Source: Streptomyces peucetius
GTDB lineage: Bacteria > Actinomycetota > Actinomycetes > Streptomycetales > Streptomycetaceae
Direction of reading: 5' to 3'
Assembly (NCBI RefSeq): GCF_025854275.1
Contig: NZ_CP107567.1
Location: 4,960,001 to 5,024,000 of the forward strand
DNA length: 64,000 nt
A program made the position numbers and the translations under genes. The notes below the pieces were generated by a model. That model did no database searches and was not told where the DNA came from. It was given only the letters and a program-made list of their open reading frames with translations. Shown here in pieces: positions 24,211 to 33,283 of this stretch; positions within the stretch are counted from its first letter, which is position 1; the number at the start of each line of letters is the position of its first letter.

Positions 24211-25163
24211 CACCGGGCAGGCGGCTGCGGCGGGCAGCACCCGGGCGGCGCCGGCTCCGCCCGGTACGGCGCGAAGGCGGCGTCCGCGGCGGGGCGGTAC
24301 GGCCGCCGGGACATCCGCGTCACCAGCAGCCACATCTCGCGCTCCTTGCCCAGGTCCTGCGGGAGCACGAGCCCCAGGGCGTCCGCCAGCGGCTTGCGCC
24401 CCGTGTTCACCAGGGCCCGCACCGCGGCGGCCCACTCGTCCGTGGCGGCCACCGCGGCCCGGTACCAGACCGGGACCAGCAGGAGGAGGACCACCGCGGT
24501 GACGATGAGCAGCGGAACGTCCGGCGTCCCCACGGGGAGGGCCGCCAGCGCGGCGGCGGCCGTCGCGCCGTGCCCGTACAGCAGGGCCACGAAGAAGTCG
24601 GCGCTGCTGCGCGCGGTGTCGACCTGGCGGCCGACGTCCTTGGGGGCCGTGCCGGTGAGCTCGTTCCACAGGACCTGGGTGTCGAGGCGGTAGCGGTCGT
24701 ACCCGTACTCCTCGAAACGGCGGATGGCGTTGCCGAGCCGGGTCGGGGCGATCTGCTCGTCGGCGGCCGGGTAGCGGGCGAGGCGCTCCTGCAGCAGGGC
24801 GGCCTGGATCGGTGCCCGGACGCCGGTCCGCTCGATACGGGCGGCGATCGCCTCCTTGCGGGCGCGCTGGACGCGGCAGCCACGGTCGTACACACGGCGC
24901 GGCCACAGAAGGTAGCCCTCCAGCAGCCGGTAGAGCGGTGCCTGGAGGGCGTTGAGCACGAGTCCGAGCAGGACGGAGGCCACGAGGAGCAGCAGCATCG
25001 TGTGGGCCGAGGACGCCGGCCACAGCCGTTCCATGAGCGCCGTCCCCCGCAGGCCCGGCGCGACGGCGGAGAAGAACACGGCGAGGTTGATCGCGGTGGG
25101 CAGGATCCAGCCGGCGACGAGCGACCAGCCGCCACCGAGGACGCCTTTGGCGATGTCACCCAC
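24210..25163 (-). CDS. Uncharacterised membrane protein
   Basis: 317 residues. Predicted membrane segments: about 12-35 (WSLVAGWILPTAINLAVFF), 54-76 (TMLLLLVASVLLGLVLNAL), and a C-terminal pair around 190-245 (FFVALLYGHGATAAAALAA and PLLIVTAVVLLLLVPVW). Between them lies a ~110-residue basic cytoplasmic domain (RRVYDRGCRVQRARKEAIAA). The C terminus is Pro-rich. No named family is recognised. It starts three nucleotides after the stop of the EACC1-like gene and is coupled to the TetR gene, so the three act together. A membrane-bound partner or effector for the small upstream protein is possible. Confidence 0.65.
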   Translation of the reverse strand: MGDIAKGVLGGGWSLVAGWILPTAINLAVFFSAVAPGLRGTALMERLWPASSAHTMLLLLVASVLLGLVLNALQAPLYRLLEGYLLWPRRVYDRGCRVQRARKEAIAARIERTGVRAPIQAALLQERLARYPAADEQIAPTRLGNAIRRFEEYGYDRYRLDTQVLWNELTGTAPKDVGRQVDTARSSADFFVALLYGHGATAAAALAALPVGTPDVPLLIVTAVVLLLLVPVWYRAAVAATDEWAAAVRALVNTGRKPLADALGLVLPQDLGKEREMWLLVTRMSRRPYRPAADAAFAPYRAEPAPPGCCPPQPPAR

Positions 25164-25166
25164 GGC

Positions 25167-25616
25167 TCAGTCCCGGTCCCAGTCGTCGTCCGGATCGAGG
25201 ACCGGCCCGGGCGGGCCGACGTGCCAGTCACCGGCGATCCGCGCGGCTCCTTCCGCGACCGGCGGTATCCCATCGAGGTCGTCCGGCTCGAGCACCGTGA
25301 TGGGCGGGCCACTGTGATGCGGCCCGGACGTCTCGGCCAGAATCCGGACGAGTTCCTCCGGCAGGGGCGTGCCGTCGGCGGTCGCGGCGACGACGTCCGG
25401 GGAGCCGGAGCGCCCGGCACGCCAGGCCGCGACCGACCAGGCGAGGCCCGCCGCGCCGCTCTCTTCCGGGAGCACCACGGCCACCGTGTTCGTGCCGTAC
25501 CGCAGCTCCGTCTCCCAGCGGTCCTCGCGGCTGCCGTCGCGTCGGAGCCAGTCGGCCAGTGAACGAGTGTGTTCCGCCGCGGGGTCGGGGTCGTCCACCG
25601 TGAGCCGGATCTCCAT
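25167..25616 (-). CDS. Small protein resembling effector-associated component EACC1
   Basis: 149 residues. The layout resembles the EACC1 family of actinobacterial conflict systems: N-terminal strand MEIRLTVDDPDP, helix SLADWLRRDG, a Gly/Ala-rich hydrophobic helix (GAAGLAWSVAAWRAGR) and a closing DGTPLPEELVRILAE. A ~50-residue acidic/Pro-rich tail follows, ending DPDDDWDRD. EACC1 proteins accompany diverse effectors (caspase-like, STAND and others) in predicted ternary defence systems. The match is by pattern only. It is the first gene of the trio with the membrane protein and TetR. Confidence 0.5.
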   Translation of the reverse strand: MEIRLTVDDPDPAAEHTRSLADWLRRDGSREDRWETELRYGTNTVAVVLPEESGAAGLAWSVAAWRAGRSGSPDVVAATADGTPLPEELVRILAETSGPHHSGPPITVLEPDDLDGIPPVAEGAARIAGDWHVGPPGPVLDPDDDWDRD

Positions 25617-25672
25617 ACGTGTTCCCCCGTCCGGTCGGCATCGTGCGGCAGGTGCAGCATAGGACGACGCAG

Positions 25673-25708
25673 CCGAAGGGCCCCCGGCGGATGCCGGAGG
25701 CCCTTCGG
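25673..25708 (-). terminator. Hairpin terminator after accA2
   Basis: CCGAAGGGCCCCCGGC / GCCGGAGGCCCTTCGG, 16-bp stem with one mismatch and a GGAT loop, just beyond the accA2 stop. Confidence 0.8.
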
Positions 25709-25724
25709 CGGACGGACGAAGAGA

Positions 25725-27476
25725 TCAGTCCTTGATCTCGCAGATCGTCGCGCCGGACGTCAGCGACGCGCCGACCTCCGCCGCGAGGCCCTTGATCGTG
25801 CCGGAGCGGTGGGCGTTGAGAGGCTGCTCCATCTTCATCGCCTCGAGGACGACGACCAGGTCGCCCTCCTTGACCTCCTGGCCCTCCTCGACCGCGACCT
25901 TGACGATCGTGCCCTGCATCGGCGAGGTGAGGGTGTCACCGGACGCGGCCGACGACGACTTCTTCGCCGCGCGGCGCTTGGGCTTCGCGCCCGCCGCGAG
26001 ACCGGTGCGCGCCAGCGTCATGCCGAGCGACGACGGCAGCGACACCTCGAGGCGCTTGCCGCCGACCTCGACGACGATGGTCTCCCGGCCGGCCTCGTCC
26101 TCCTCCGCGTCCGCGGGGACGGCGAAGGGCTTGATCTCGTTGACGAACTCGGTCTCGATCCACCGGGTGTGGATGCGGAACGGGTCGGCCGTGAAATCCG
26201 GGTCGACGACGACCGCGCGGTGGAACGGGATGGCCGTGGCCATGCCCTCGACCTGGAACTCGGCCAGCGCGCGGGCGGCGCGCTGGAGCGCCTGCTCGCG
26301 CGTCGCGCCGGTGACGATCAGCTTGGCGAGGAGGGAGTCCCACGCCGGGCCGATCACGGAACCGGCCTCGACACCCGCGTCGAGCCGCACACCGGGGCCG
26401 GCGGGCGGCGAGAACGTGGTGACGGTGCCGGGCGCCGGGAGGAAGTTCCGGCCCGGGTCCTCGCCGTTGATCCGGAACTCGAACGAGTGGCCGCGCACGG
26501 CCGGGTCGTCGTAGCCGAGCTCCTCGCCGTCGGCGATGCGGAACATCTCGCGGACGAGGTCGATGCCGGTGACCTCCTCGGTCACCGGGTGCTCGACCTG
26601 CAGGCGGGTGTTGACCTCCAGGAAGGAGATCGTGCCGTCGAGGCCGACGAGGAACTCGACCGTGCCGGCGCCCACGTACCCGGCCTCCTTGAGGATGGCC
26701 TTCGACGCGCGGTACAGCTCGGCGTTCTGAGCCTCCGACAGGAACGGCGCCGGGGCCTCCTCCACCAGCTTCTGGTGGCGGCGCTGCAGCGAGCAGTCAC
26801 GCGTGGAGACGACGACCACGTTGCCGTGCGAGTCGGCCAGGCACTGGGTCTCGACGTGACGCGGCTTGTCGAGGTAGCGCTCGACGAAGCACTCGCCGCG
26901 GCCGAAGGCGGCGACGGCCTCGCGGACCGCGGAGTCGTACAGCTCGGGCACCTCTTCGAGGGTGCGGGCGACCTTCAGACCGCGACCGCCACCGCCGAAG
27001 GCGGCCTTGATCGCGATCGGCAGCCCGTGCTCCTGAGCGAACGCCACGACCTCGTCGGCGCCGGACACCGGGTCCGGGGTACCCGCGACCAGCGGCGCGC
27101 CGGCCCGCTGGGCGATATGACGGGCGGCGACCTTGTCACCGAGGTCGCGGATGGCCTGCGGCGGCGGACCGATCCAGGTCAGGCCGGCGTCCATGACCGC
27201 CTGGGCGAACTCCGCGTTCTCCGACAGGAAGCCGTAGCCGGGGTGGACGGCGTCCGCCCCCGAATCGGCTGCGGCCTGAAGCACCTTGGCCATGTCCAGA
27301 TAGCTGGCGGCCGGGGTGTCACCGCCCAGGGCGAACGCCTCGTCGGCCGCGCGGACATGCAGAGCATCCCGGTCCGGGTCGGCGTAGACGGCTACGCTCG
27401 CGATCCCGGCGTCCCGGCAGGCACGGGCAACGCGGACAGCGATTTCGCCACGGTTGGCGATGAGCACCTTGCGCAC
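25725..27476 (-). CDS. accA2: Acyl-CoA carboxylase alpha subunit (biotin carboxylase + BCCP)
   Basis: 583 residues from the GTG at 27476, preceded by a perfect AGGAGG; the longer open frame is rejected. The N-terminal biotin carboxylase domain has [22 protein letters not shown]-grasp [10 protein letters not shown], and [15 protein letters not shown] linker and a C-terminal biotin carboxyl carrier domain follow, with the biotinylated Lys548 in LEAMKMEQ. In Streptomyces AccA2 supplies carboxybiotin to the beta subunits AccB and PccB for malonyl- and methylmalonyl-CoA, feeding fatty acids and polyketides. The beta/epsilon genes and the biotin ligase lie 4-8 kb away in this window. Confidence 0.95.
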   Translation of the reverse strand: MRKVLIANRGEIAVRVARACRDAGIASVAVYADPDRDALHVRAADEAFALGGDTPAASYLDMAKVLQAAADSGADAVHPGYGFLSENAEFAQAVMDAGLTWIGPPPQAIRDLGDKVAARHIAQRAGAPLVAGTPDPVSGADEVVAFAQEHGLPIAIKAAFGGGGRGLKVARTLEEVPELYDSAVREAVAAFGRGECFVERYLDKPRHVETQCLADSHGNVVVVSTRDCSLQRRHQKLVEEAPAPFLSEAQNAELYRASKAILKEAGYVGAGTVEFLVGLDGTISFLEVNTRLQVEHPVTEEVTGIDLVREMFRIADGEELGYDDPAVRGHSFEFRINGEDPGRNFLPAPGTVTTFSPPAGPGVRLDAGVEAGSVIGPAWDSLLAKLIVTGATREQALQRAARALAEFQVEGMATAIPFHRAVVVDPDFTADPFRIHTRWIETEFVNEIKPFAVPADAEEDEAGRETIVVEVGGKRLEVSLPSSLGMTLARTGLAAGAKPKRRAAKKSSSAASGDTLTSPMQGTIVKVAVEEGQEVKEGDLVVVLEAMKMEQPLNAHRSGTIKGLAAEVGASLTSGATICEIKD

Positions 27477-27757
27477 GATGGCTCCCTCCTTGAAACAAGC
27501 TGAGTTTAGGGACTGCCGACACGGCCTTTCGACCCGTCCCCAATGGTGAGCTTGCCCACACGGAGCGTGATTCGAGGCTCGCTCGAGCGCGAAATCCCTT
27601 GTCGCACCACGGTACGACGGGTTCCTCCCTCGCACAGTAGCCCTCTGGTGTGGTCAAGGTCTCTGTCTGTGAGCGCAGCGGGCCGAAGCGTTTCTTTGTG
27701 GAGTCCCTACGAATGGCCCAATGATTCTTTGCCGAGCGGCCCGGCGTGCCGAATCCC

Positions 27758-27786
27758 TTGCCCCGGCGTTTACCGGTCAGTAGCCT
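27758..27786 (+). promoter_or_regulatory. Likely vegetative promoter
   Basis: TTGCCC (27758-27763), 17-nt spacer, TAGCCT (27781-27786), 46 nt before the GTG of the membrane protein gene. The rest of the 355-bp gap upstream (27477-27831) is unusually A/T-rich for this window but shows no gene. Confidence 0.5.
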
Positions 27787-27831
27787 CGCGCTGTCGTACG
27801 TACGTCCGGTACACACAGGGTTGGGGGCGCC

Positions 27832-28308
27832 GTGGTGCGCAGACCGGTGGCCGTGGTGGCTGCGCTTGTCCTGCTGATGGAGGCCGTCGGCATCGTCGTG
27901 CTCAACGGCGTCATGGCCACCTTCGTCGATGCCCAGCAGATGTCGCTCGACGGCCTGGACCCCGACGTCATGGTGACCGCGACATGGGGGCTCGGGATAG
28001 GGACCGGCCTGCTGCTCGCCCTGGCCGGTGTGCTGCTGCTGGTGGTGGCCGTACGGGACCGGGCCCCCGGCCGCTTCACCCGCATCCTCCTGATCACCCT
28101 CGCCGTCGTGCACGGCGTGCTCGGCGCGCTGACGGTGGGTCTGGTCGGCTGGAGCGCCTTCGGTTTCATGATGGTCGTGCTGGGGCTGCTGGTGGCGTCG
28201 CTGATCGTGTACGGCGAGGAGCGGCCGCCCGCGGCCGGGCCGGACGACCGGGCCGACCAGGCCGGGCCGGATGTACCGGATGTGGGCGGGGCGGCGACGC
28301 CCGCCTGA
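27832..28308 (+). CDS. Small integral membrane protein
   Basis: 158 residues from the GTG at 27832 (another GTG follows directly). Four hydrophobic segments: VAVVAALVLLMEAVGIVVL, WGLGIGTGLLLALAGVLLL, FTRILLITLAVVHGVLGAL and FGFMMVVLGLLVASLIVY. The tail is Pro/Asp-rich. No known family motif. It is divergent from accA2 and convergent with maf (20 bp between stops). Function unknown. Confidence 0.75.
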   Translation: MVRRPVAVVAALVLLMEAVGIVVLNGVMATFVDAQQMSLDGLDPDVMVTATWGLGIGTGLLLALAGVLLLVVAVRDRAPGRFTRILLITLAVVHGVLGALTVGLVGWSAFGFMMVVLGLLVASLIVYGEERPPAAGPDDRADQAGPDVPDVGGAATPA

Positions 28309-28328
28309 CGTGTGGCGCGTCGCGCGCC

Positions 28329-28928
28329 CTACGCCGGCGCCCACAGGTCGGTGATCGAGATCCCCAGCTCCGCGAGGAGCTTGCGCAGCAGCGGCAGCGA
28401 GAGGCCGATGACGTTGCCGGCGTCGCCGTCGATGCCGTCGATGAACGGCGCGGAGCGCCCGTCCAGGGTGAACGCGCCCGCGACGTGCAGGGGTTCGCCG
28501 CTCGCGACGTACGCGGCGACCTCGGCGTCCGACGGCTCGCCGAACCGGACCGTCGTCGACGCGGTCGCCGACGCGCGGCGGCCGGTCACCGTGTCGATCA
28601 CGCAGTGCCCCGTCCGAAGGACACCCGCCCGGCCGCGCATCGCCTTCCAACGGGCGGTCGCCTCCTCGGCGTCGGCGGGCTTGCCGAGCGCCTCGCCGTC
28701 GAGCTCGAGGACGGAGTCGCACCCGATCAGCAGCGCACCGGCGGCGTCCGGGCGGGCGGCGACGGCCGCGGCCTTCGCCTCCGCGAGGACGAGCGCGAGG
28801 TCGGCGGGGGTGGGGGCGGTGAGGGCGTCCTCGTCGACGCCGCTGACGATCACCTCGGGGGCGAGGCCGGCCTGCCGCAGCAGGTTCAGCCGGGCGGGGG
28901 AGGCGGAGGCGAGTACGAGACGGGTCAT
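28329..28928 (-). CDS. maf: Maf-like nucleotide pyrophosphatase
   Basis: 199 residues from the ATG at 28928 (an ATG 9 nt upstream is also in frame). Maf/HAM1-like house-cleaning NTP pyrophosphatase: [46 protein letters not shown] (substrate-binding acidic loop), [21 protein letters not shown] and the C-terminal [16 protein letters not shown]. It hydrolyses non-canonical or modified nucleoside triphosphates and was first linked to septum control in Bacillus. Upstream lie repeats. Confidence 0.93.
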   Translation of the reverse strand: MTRLVLASASPARLNLLRQAGLAPEVIVSGVDEDALTAPTPADLALVLAEAKAAAVAARPDAAGALLIGCDSVLELDGEALGKPADAEEATARWKAMRGRAGVLRTGHCVIDTVTGRRASATASTTVRFGEPSDAEVAAYVASGEPLHVAGAFTLDGRSAPFIDGIDGDAGNVIGLSLPLLRKLLAELGISITDLWAPA

Positions 28929-29097
28929 GGCGCCCATCGTAGGCGGCCAGCGGGCGCACCTCCGGCGGGCCGACCCCCTGCTCCACCGGACCCGCCTTAC
29001 GGGGGCTCCGCCCCCGCACCCCCGCGCCTCAATCTCTCCCTGCGCCCTGGCGGCCGTGGGCGGGCGCACCTCCCGCGCCGCCAGGCGTAGGGGGCGT

Positions 29098-29175
29098 ACC
29101 CCCGGCGGGGCTGCACTTGCCGGTCTCGTCGGGGCTCTGCCCCGAGCCCGCGCCTCAACCGCCGGCGGGGTTGGA
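29098..29175. repeat. Dispersed GC-rich element, single copy plus flanking module
   Basis: CTTGCCGGTCTCGTCGGGGC... GCGCCTCAACCGCCGGCGGGG, one diverged copy of the 62/63-bp unit. It is preceded (28985-29097) by a ...GCGCCTCAATCTCTCC and GCCGCCAGGCGTAGGGGG module as at 18.9 and 36.0 kb. Confidence 0.7.
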
Positions 29176-29219
29176 TAGCGGGAAAGGGCGCGGTCAGCCG
29201 TGCCGCCGCCGGGGCCGCG

Positions 29220-29348
29220 TCACCGAAGGCCCGCCGCGAACATCGCCACCACCATCGCCAGCGCCAGCACCAGCCCCGCGCGCCGCAGCATCGTCTGCAT
29301 GTCGCGGAGCTCCTTGGGGGGCTCGTTCTCCGGGTCGGACCACAGCAT
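29220..29348 (-). CDS. 42-residue single-span membrane peptide
   Basis: The short frame starts at the ATG at 29348 (MLWSDPENEPPKELRDMQTM) and ends at 29220. A charged, Pro-containing N terminus precedes one hydrophobic helix (AGLVLALAMVVAMFAAGL) and the protein ends in Arg. I recall similar tiny proteins beside accE/pccB in other streptomycetes. A 16-bp perfect palindrome lies 36 nt upstream. Good codon bias for such a short gene. Function unknown. Confidence 0.6.
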   Translation of the reverse strand: MLWSDPENEPPKELRDMQTMLRRAGLVLALAMVVAMFAAGLR

Positions 29349-29383
29349 GCCTTCGATGGTGCTGGCGCGGACGGCCCGGCGCC

Positions 29384-29399
29384 TGAGTACGCGTACTCA
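29384..29399. promoter_or_regulatory. 16-bp perfect palindrome TGAGTACGCGTACTCA
   Basis: Located upstream of the 42-residue membrane peptide gene and overlapping the stop codon of the TetR gene. The size and symmetry fit a dimeric regulator's operator. No binding protein is known to me. Confidence 0.55.
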
Positions 29400-30017
29400 A
29401 ACCACGAACGCACCCGCCCGCGCCGCAGCCAGCGCCGCAGCGGCCGCGCTTTCCGCCGTGTCGGGTGTCAGGGGCTCGCGGCTGACCGCGAAGCGGTAGT
29501 AGAGGGGGGCGGAGACCGCCCGCAGGAGTTCCAGCGGGTCCGTGCCGGCGGGCACGGCGCCCTGTGCGACGCCGCGTTCGACCACCGGCGCCCACTCCCC
29601 CAGCCGTGTCGCGTAGAAGCCGCGCAGCGCGTCGGCGCACTGCTCGTCGCAGGCCGCCGCCGCGATCACGGCGCGGAACACGGGGCCCATACGCGCGTCG
29701 GTGAGCGTGTCGAGGACGAGACGGGCGTTGGCGCGCAGGTCGCCGTCCAGTGAGCCGGTGTCGGCGGCCGGCAGCGACTGTTCCGCCATGTCGCGCAGCA
29801 GGTCCGTCACGAGGCCGACCGCCGAGCCCCAGCGCCGGTAGACGGTGGTCTTGCCGACGCCGGCGGCCGCAGCGATCCGGTCGAGGTTCAGGGCGTGGAA
29901 GCCGCTGTCGGCCAGGGCGTCCTGGGTGGCCTCGAGTACGGCGGCGCGGACCTTCGCGGTGCGGCCGCCGGGGCGGACCGTACCCGGAGTGGCATCCAAA
30001 TGGGTCTCCAGTTCCAT
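29397..30017 (-). CDS. TetR-family transcriptional regulator
   Basis: 206 residues from the ATG at 30017. HTH: RAAVLEATQDALADSGFHAL, NLDRIAAAAGVGKTTVYRRWGS. The C-terminal part belongs to the TetR_C_16-like actinobacterial type (VLDTLTDARMGPVFRAVIAA, LLRAVSAPLYYRFAVS). Divergent from the GDSL esterase gene; three CCATTA(A/G)TGG-like half or full sites in the shared region (30012-30078) are probable operators. Confidence 0.92.
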   Translation of the reverse strand: MELETHLDATPGTVRPGGRTAKVRAAVLEATQDALADSGFHALNLDRIAAAAGVGKTTVYRRWGSAVGLVTDLLRDMAEQSLPAADTGSLDGDLRANARLVLDTLTDARMGPVFRAVIAAAACDEQCADALRGFYATRLGEWAPVVERGVAQGAVPAGTDPLELLRAVSAPLYYRFAVSREPLTPDTAESAAAAALAAARAGAFVV

Positions 30018-30078
30018 TAATGGCGGTGTCAGTGCTAGCGTGCTCGGTATCCTAATGGAACTCTCCGCCCATTAGTGG
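30012..30078. promoter_or_regulatory. TetR operator candidates CCATTARTGG
   Basis: TTCCATTAATGG (30012-30023), the half site CCTAATGG (30051-30058) and CCATTAGTGG (30069-30078). They cover the TetR start codon and the esterase promoter/leader. Confidence 0.55.
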
Positions 30079-30099
30079 CGGGGTGGAAGGGGTAATCCC

Positions 30100-31236
30100 A
30101 TGAGCGAGTGGACCGCGGCCTGGGCCGCCTCCCCGCAGATGCCCAGCACAGGCTTCACGCCGAACTGGTCGCAGGAGGGCTTCTCGCACCAGACCGTGCG
30201 TCAGGTCGTGCGCGTCACCGCGGGAGGCGAGCGCCTCCGTCTGCGGCTGACGAATGCCTACGGCACGTCCCCGCTGCACCTCACCGGCGCCACCGTCGCC
30301 CGGGCGGCACGCGGCGCCGCCGTGGAGGAGGGGAGCGTACGGCACGTCACCTTCGATGGGCGGCGGTCGGTCGCCGTCCCCGCCCGCGGCGAGCTGCGCA
30401 GTGATCCGGTGCGGCTGCCGGTCGAGCCGCTCGGTCAGGTGACCGTCACCCTGCACTTCGCCGGTACGACCGGTCCCTCGACGTTCCACGCCCAGGCCTG
30501 GGCGGACACCTACCGTGCCGACGGCGACCACCGGGCCGACGCGGCGGGCGCCGCGTTCACCGCTGTCACCAGCTCCTGGTACTACCTCTCCGGCGTGGAG
30601 GTCGCCGCGGCCCGCGCGGACGGGATCGTCCTGTTCGGTGACTCCATCACCGACGGCTTCGGCTCGACCCCGGGCGCCGACCGCCGCTGGTCCGACGCGC
30701 TCGCCGGACTCACCGGCCGTCCCGTGCTCAACGCCGGCATCGGCGGGAACCTCGTCCTCAACGACTCCGCCTGGTACGGGGAGCGGGCCACCGCCCGGTT
30801 CCGCCGTGACGCCCTCGACCAGCCCGGCGTCTCCACCGTCGTCGTCCTCGAAGGCCTCAACGACATCGGCTTCAGCGAGGCCTCCGACGAACCGACCTAC
30901 AAACCGGCCCCCGTCGTCACCGCGGAACGTCTCATCGGCGGATACCGCGACTTGATACGCCAGGCGCACGGCAGCGGGCTCCGCGTCATCGGCTCGACCC
31001 TGCTGCCGCTCGGCGGCTCCGACCACTGGGGCGCCCACTCGGCCCGCACGAGCCGGGAGATCAACGAGTGGGTCCGGACCGCCGGCGCGTTCGACGCGGT
31101 CGTCGATCTCGGCCGCGCCCTCGCGGACCCCGCCGACCCCGACCGTCTTCACCCGGCGTTCGACCACGGCGACCGGCTGCACCCCAACGACAAGGGGTAT
31201 CAGGCCATGGCCGAGGCACTGGCCCACGTGCTGTGA
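30100..31236 (+). CDS. SGNH/GDSL-type esterase
   Basis: 378 residues from the ATG at 30100 with a GGAAGGGG ribosome site. An N-terminal jelly-roll-like domain (about 1-170: VRVTAGGERLRLRLTNAYG) precedes the SGNH hydrolase domain. The four blocks are present: GDSITDG (Ser182), GIGGN, GLND (Gly and Asn), and DRLHPND with Asp358 and His361. No signal peptide, so it is cytoplasmic or exported without a Sec leader. Resembles family 3 carbohydrate-type esterases from streptomycetes. A 16-bp stem terminator follows. Likely regulated by the divergent TetR. Confidence 0.9.
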   Translation: MSEWTAAWAASPQMPSTGFTPNWSQEGFSHQTVRQVVRVTAGGERLRLRLTNAYGTSPLHLTGATVARAARGAAVEEGSVRHVTFDGRRSVAVPARGELRSDPVRLPVEPLGQVTVTLHFAGTTGPSTFHAQAWADTYRADGDHRADAAGAAFTAVTSSWYYLSGVEVAAARADGIVLFGDSITDGFGSTPGADRRWSDALAGLTGRPVLNAGIGGNLVLNDSAWYGERATARFRRDALDQPGVSTVVVLEGLNDIGFSEASDEPTYKPAPVVTAERLIGGYRDLIRQAHGSGLRVIGSTLLPLGGSDHWGAHSARTSREINEWVRTAGAFDAVVDLGRALADPADPDRLHPAFDHGDRLHPNDKGYQAMAEALAHVL

Positions 31237-31241
31237 ACAGG

Positions 31242-31282
31242 GTGAAGGCCGGGCCCCCTGTGCGTCGGGGCCCGGCCTTCAC
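31242..31282. terminator. Strong bidirectional hairpin terminator
   Basis: GTGAAGGCCGGGCCCC / GGGGCCCGGCCTTCAC, perfect 16-bp stem with a 9-nt loop, between the esterase and the convergent accE. Confidence 0.9.
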
Positions 31283-31292
31283 GTCCCGGGGG

Positions 31293-31499
31293 TCAGACCG
31301 GCCAGTAGCTGCGCGCCCACGCCCGTGGTCCCGGCAGCGGCCTGCTGCTGCGCGCGATGCGTGCCGGGTCCGACCAGCCCTCGGGCGGCCTGGGGCCGTC
31401 GGCCGCGCCGCCTTCGATCGCCGCGGCGCGGGCCTGGACCACCGCCAGGGCGGCGGCCAGCTCCTCGGGGGTCGGGTTGCCTCGTACGACCTTGATCAT
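31293..31499 (-). CDS. pccE: Acyl-CoA carboxylase epsilon subunit
   Basis: 68 residues. The family signature is clear: VVRGNPTPEELAAALAVVQA at the N terminus, then a flexible Ala/Pro linker and a C-terminal W-rich end (GWSDPAR, RAWARSYW). Actinobacterial epsilon subunits bind the alpha-beta complex and raise its activity. It lies 31 bp after pccB on the same strand. Confidence 0.92.
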   Translation of the reverse strand: MIKVVRGNPTPEELAAALAVVQARAAAIEGGAADGPRPPEGWSDPARIARSSRPLPGPRAWARSYWPV

Positions 31500-31530
31500 C
31501 GTCTCGTCCCTTCCTCGGGCCTCGGGGCCC

Positions 31531-33135
31531 CTACAGGGGAATGTTCCCGTGCTTCTTCGGGGGCAGACTCTCCCGCTTGGTGCGCAGCTGGCGCAGGCCC
31601 TTCACGAGCTGGGCCCGGGTCTCCGACGGCATGATCACCGCGTCGATGTAGCCGCGTTCGGCCGCCGTGTACGGGTTGAGCAGGGCGTCCTCGTACTCCT
31701 GGATCAGCCGCGCCCGGGTCGCCTCCTGGTCCTCCGGCGCCTCGGCCGCGATGGTGCGGCGGTGCAGGATGTTCACCGCGCCCTGCGCGCCCATGACCGC
31801 GATCTGCGCGGTCGGCCAGGCCAGGTTGAGGTCGGCGCCGAGGTGCTTGGAGCCCATGACGTCGTACGCGCCACCGAACGCCTTGCGGGTGATGACGGTG
31901 ATCAGCGGGACGGTGGCCTCGGCGTACGCGTAGATCAGCTTGGCGCCGCGGCGGATGATGCCGCCGTACTCCTGGTCCACGCCCGGCAGGAAGCCGGGCA
32001 CGTCCACGAAGGTCAGCACCGGGACGTTGAAGGCGTCACAGGTGCGCACGAAGCGCGCGGCCTTCTCGGAGGCGTTGATGTCCAGGCAGCCGGCGAACTG
32101 CATCGGCTGGTTGGCGACGATGCCGACCGGGTAGCCCTCGACCCGGCCGAAGCCGGTGACGATGTTCGGGGCGAACATCGCCTGCGTCTCCAGGAACTCG
32201 CCGTCGTCGAGGACGTGCTCGATGACGGTGCGGATGTCGTACGGCTGGTTCGCCGAGTCCGGGATGAGGGTGTCCAGTTCGCGGTCCTCGTCGCTGACCG
32301 CGGTGTCCGCCTCCTCGGGGAAGGACGGCGGCTCGGAGAGGTTGTTGGACGGCAGGTACGACAGCAGGGACTTGACGTACTCGATGGCGTCCTTCTCGTC
32401 GCCCGACATGTGGTGCGCGACACCGGACGTGGTGTTGTGCGTCCGGGCGCCGCCCAGTTCCTCGAAGCCGACGTCCTCGCCGGTGACGGTCTTGATGACG
32501 TCGGGGCCGGTGATGAACATGTGCGAGGTCTGGTCGACCATCACCGTGAAGTCGGTGATCGCGGGGGAGTACACCGCACCGCCCGCGCACGGGCCGACGA
32601 CCAGCGAGATCTGCGGGATGACGCCGGAGGCGTGGGTGTTGCGGCGGAAGATCTCGCCGTACATGCCGAGCGCGCTGACGCCCTCCTGGATGCGGGCGCC
32701 GCCGGAGTCGTTGATGCCGATTACCGGGCAGCCGGTCTTCAGGGCGAAGTCCATCACCTTGATGATCTTCTGTCCGAACACCTCGCCGAGAGCACCGCCG
32801 AAGACGGTGAAGTCCTGCGAGAAGACGGCGACGGGGCGGCCGTCGACCGTGCCGTAACCCGTGACGACACCGTCGCCGTAGGGACGGGTCTTCTCAAGGC
32901 CGAAGTTGGTCGAACGGTGCCGGGCGAACTCGTCGAGCTCCACGAACGAGTCCTCGTCCAGGAGCAGCTCGATCCGCTCGCGAGCCGTCAACTTGCCTTT
33001 CGCATGCTGCTTTTCCACCGCACGAGCGGAACCGGCGTGCGTCGCCTCGTCGATACGGCGCTGAAGATCCGCGATCTTTCCCGCGGTGGTGTGGCTGCTC
33101 GGATTCTGCGAGAGGGCGTTTTCCGGCTCGGACAT
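31531..33135 (-). CDS. pccB: Propionyl-CoA carboxylase beta subunit
   Basis: 534 residues from the ATG at 33135; the open frame extends far upstream through birA antisense and is rejected. Carboxyltransferase with two crotonase-like halves: [14 protein letters not shown] and [16 protein letters not shown] in the first, [20 protein letters not shown] and [14 protein letters not shown] in the second. Asp425 aligns with Asp422 of S. coelicolor PccB, the residue known to favour propionyl-CoA over acetyl-CoA. It makes methylmalonyl-CoA with AccA2 and PccE. Divergent from birA, whose product biotinylates AccA2. Confidence 0.95.
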   Translation of the reverse strand: MSEPENALSQNPSSHTTAGKIADLQRRIDEATHAGSARAVEKQHAKGKLTARERIELLLDEDSFVELDEFARHRSTNFGLEKTRPYGDGVVTGYGTVDGRPVAVFSQDFTVFGGALGEVFGQKIIKVMDFALKTGCPVIGINDSGGARIQEGVSALGMYGEIFRRNTHASGVIPQISLVVGPCAGGAVYSPAITDFTVMVDQTSHMFITGPDVIKTVTGEDVGFEELGGARTHNTTSGVAHHMSGDEKDAIEYVKSLLSYLPSNNLSEPPSFPEEADTAVSDEDRELDTLIPDSANQPYDIRTVIEHVLDDGEFLETQAMFAPNIVTGFGRVEGYPVGIVANQPMQFAGCLDINASEKAARFVRTCDAFNVPVLTFVDVPGFLPGVDQEYGGIIRRGAKLIYAYAEATVPLITVITRKAFGGAYDVMGSKHLGADLNLAWPTAQIAVMGAQGAVNILHRRTIAAEAPEDQEATRARLIQEYEDALLNPYTAAERGYIDAVIMPSETRAQLVKGLRQLRTKRESLPPKKHGNIPL

Positions 33136-33192
33136 CGGGATGCGGCTCCCTGGCTGGTCACGGGGACGACTGACGGGGACGTACTCAAGGGG

Positions 33193-33226
33193 GACGGTTA
33201 ACGATCGGTTGCTACTGGCTCGTAGC
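33193..33226. promoter_or_regulatory. Candidate regulatory elements between pccB and birA
   Basis: Two elements. GACGGTTAACGAT (33193-33205) has an exact inverse partner upstream of the crotonase gene (36197-36209). GCTAC-N6-GTAGC (33211-33226) is a separate 5-bp dyad. Both lie in the 148-bp divergent promoter region. Confidence 0.45.
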
Positions 33227-33283
33227 GTATCGGCGCGGATACGGTTCGGCAGTGCGGCGTTGGACACACCTACGCTGGCTTGC

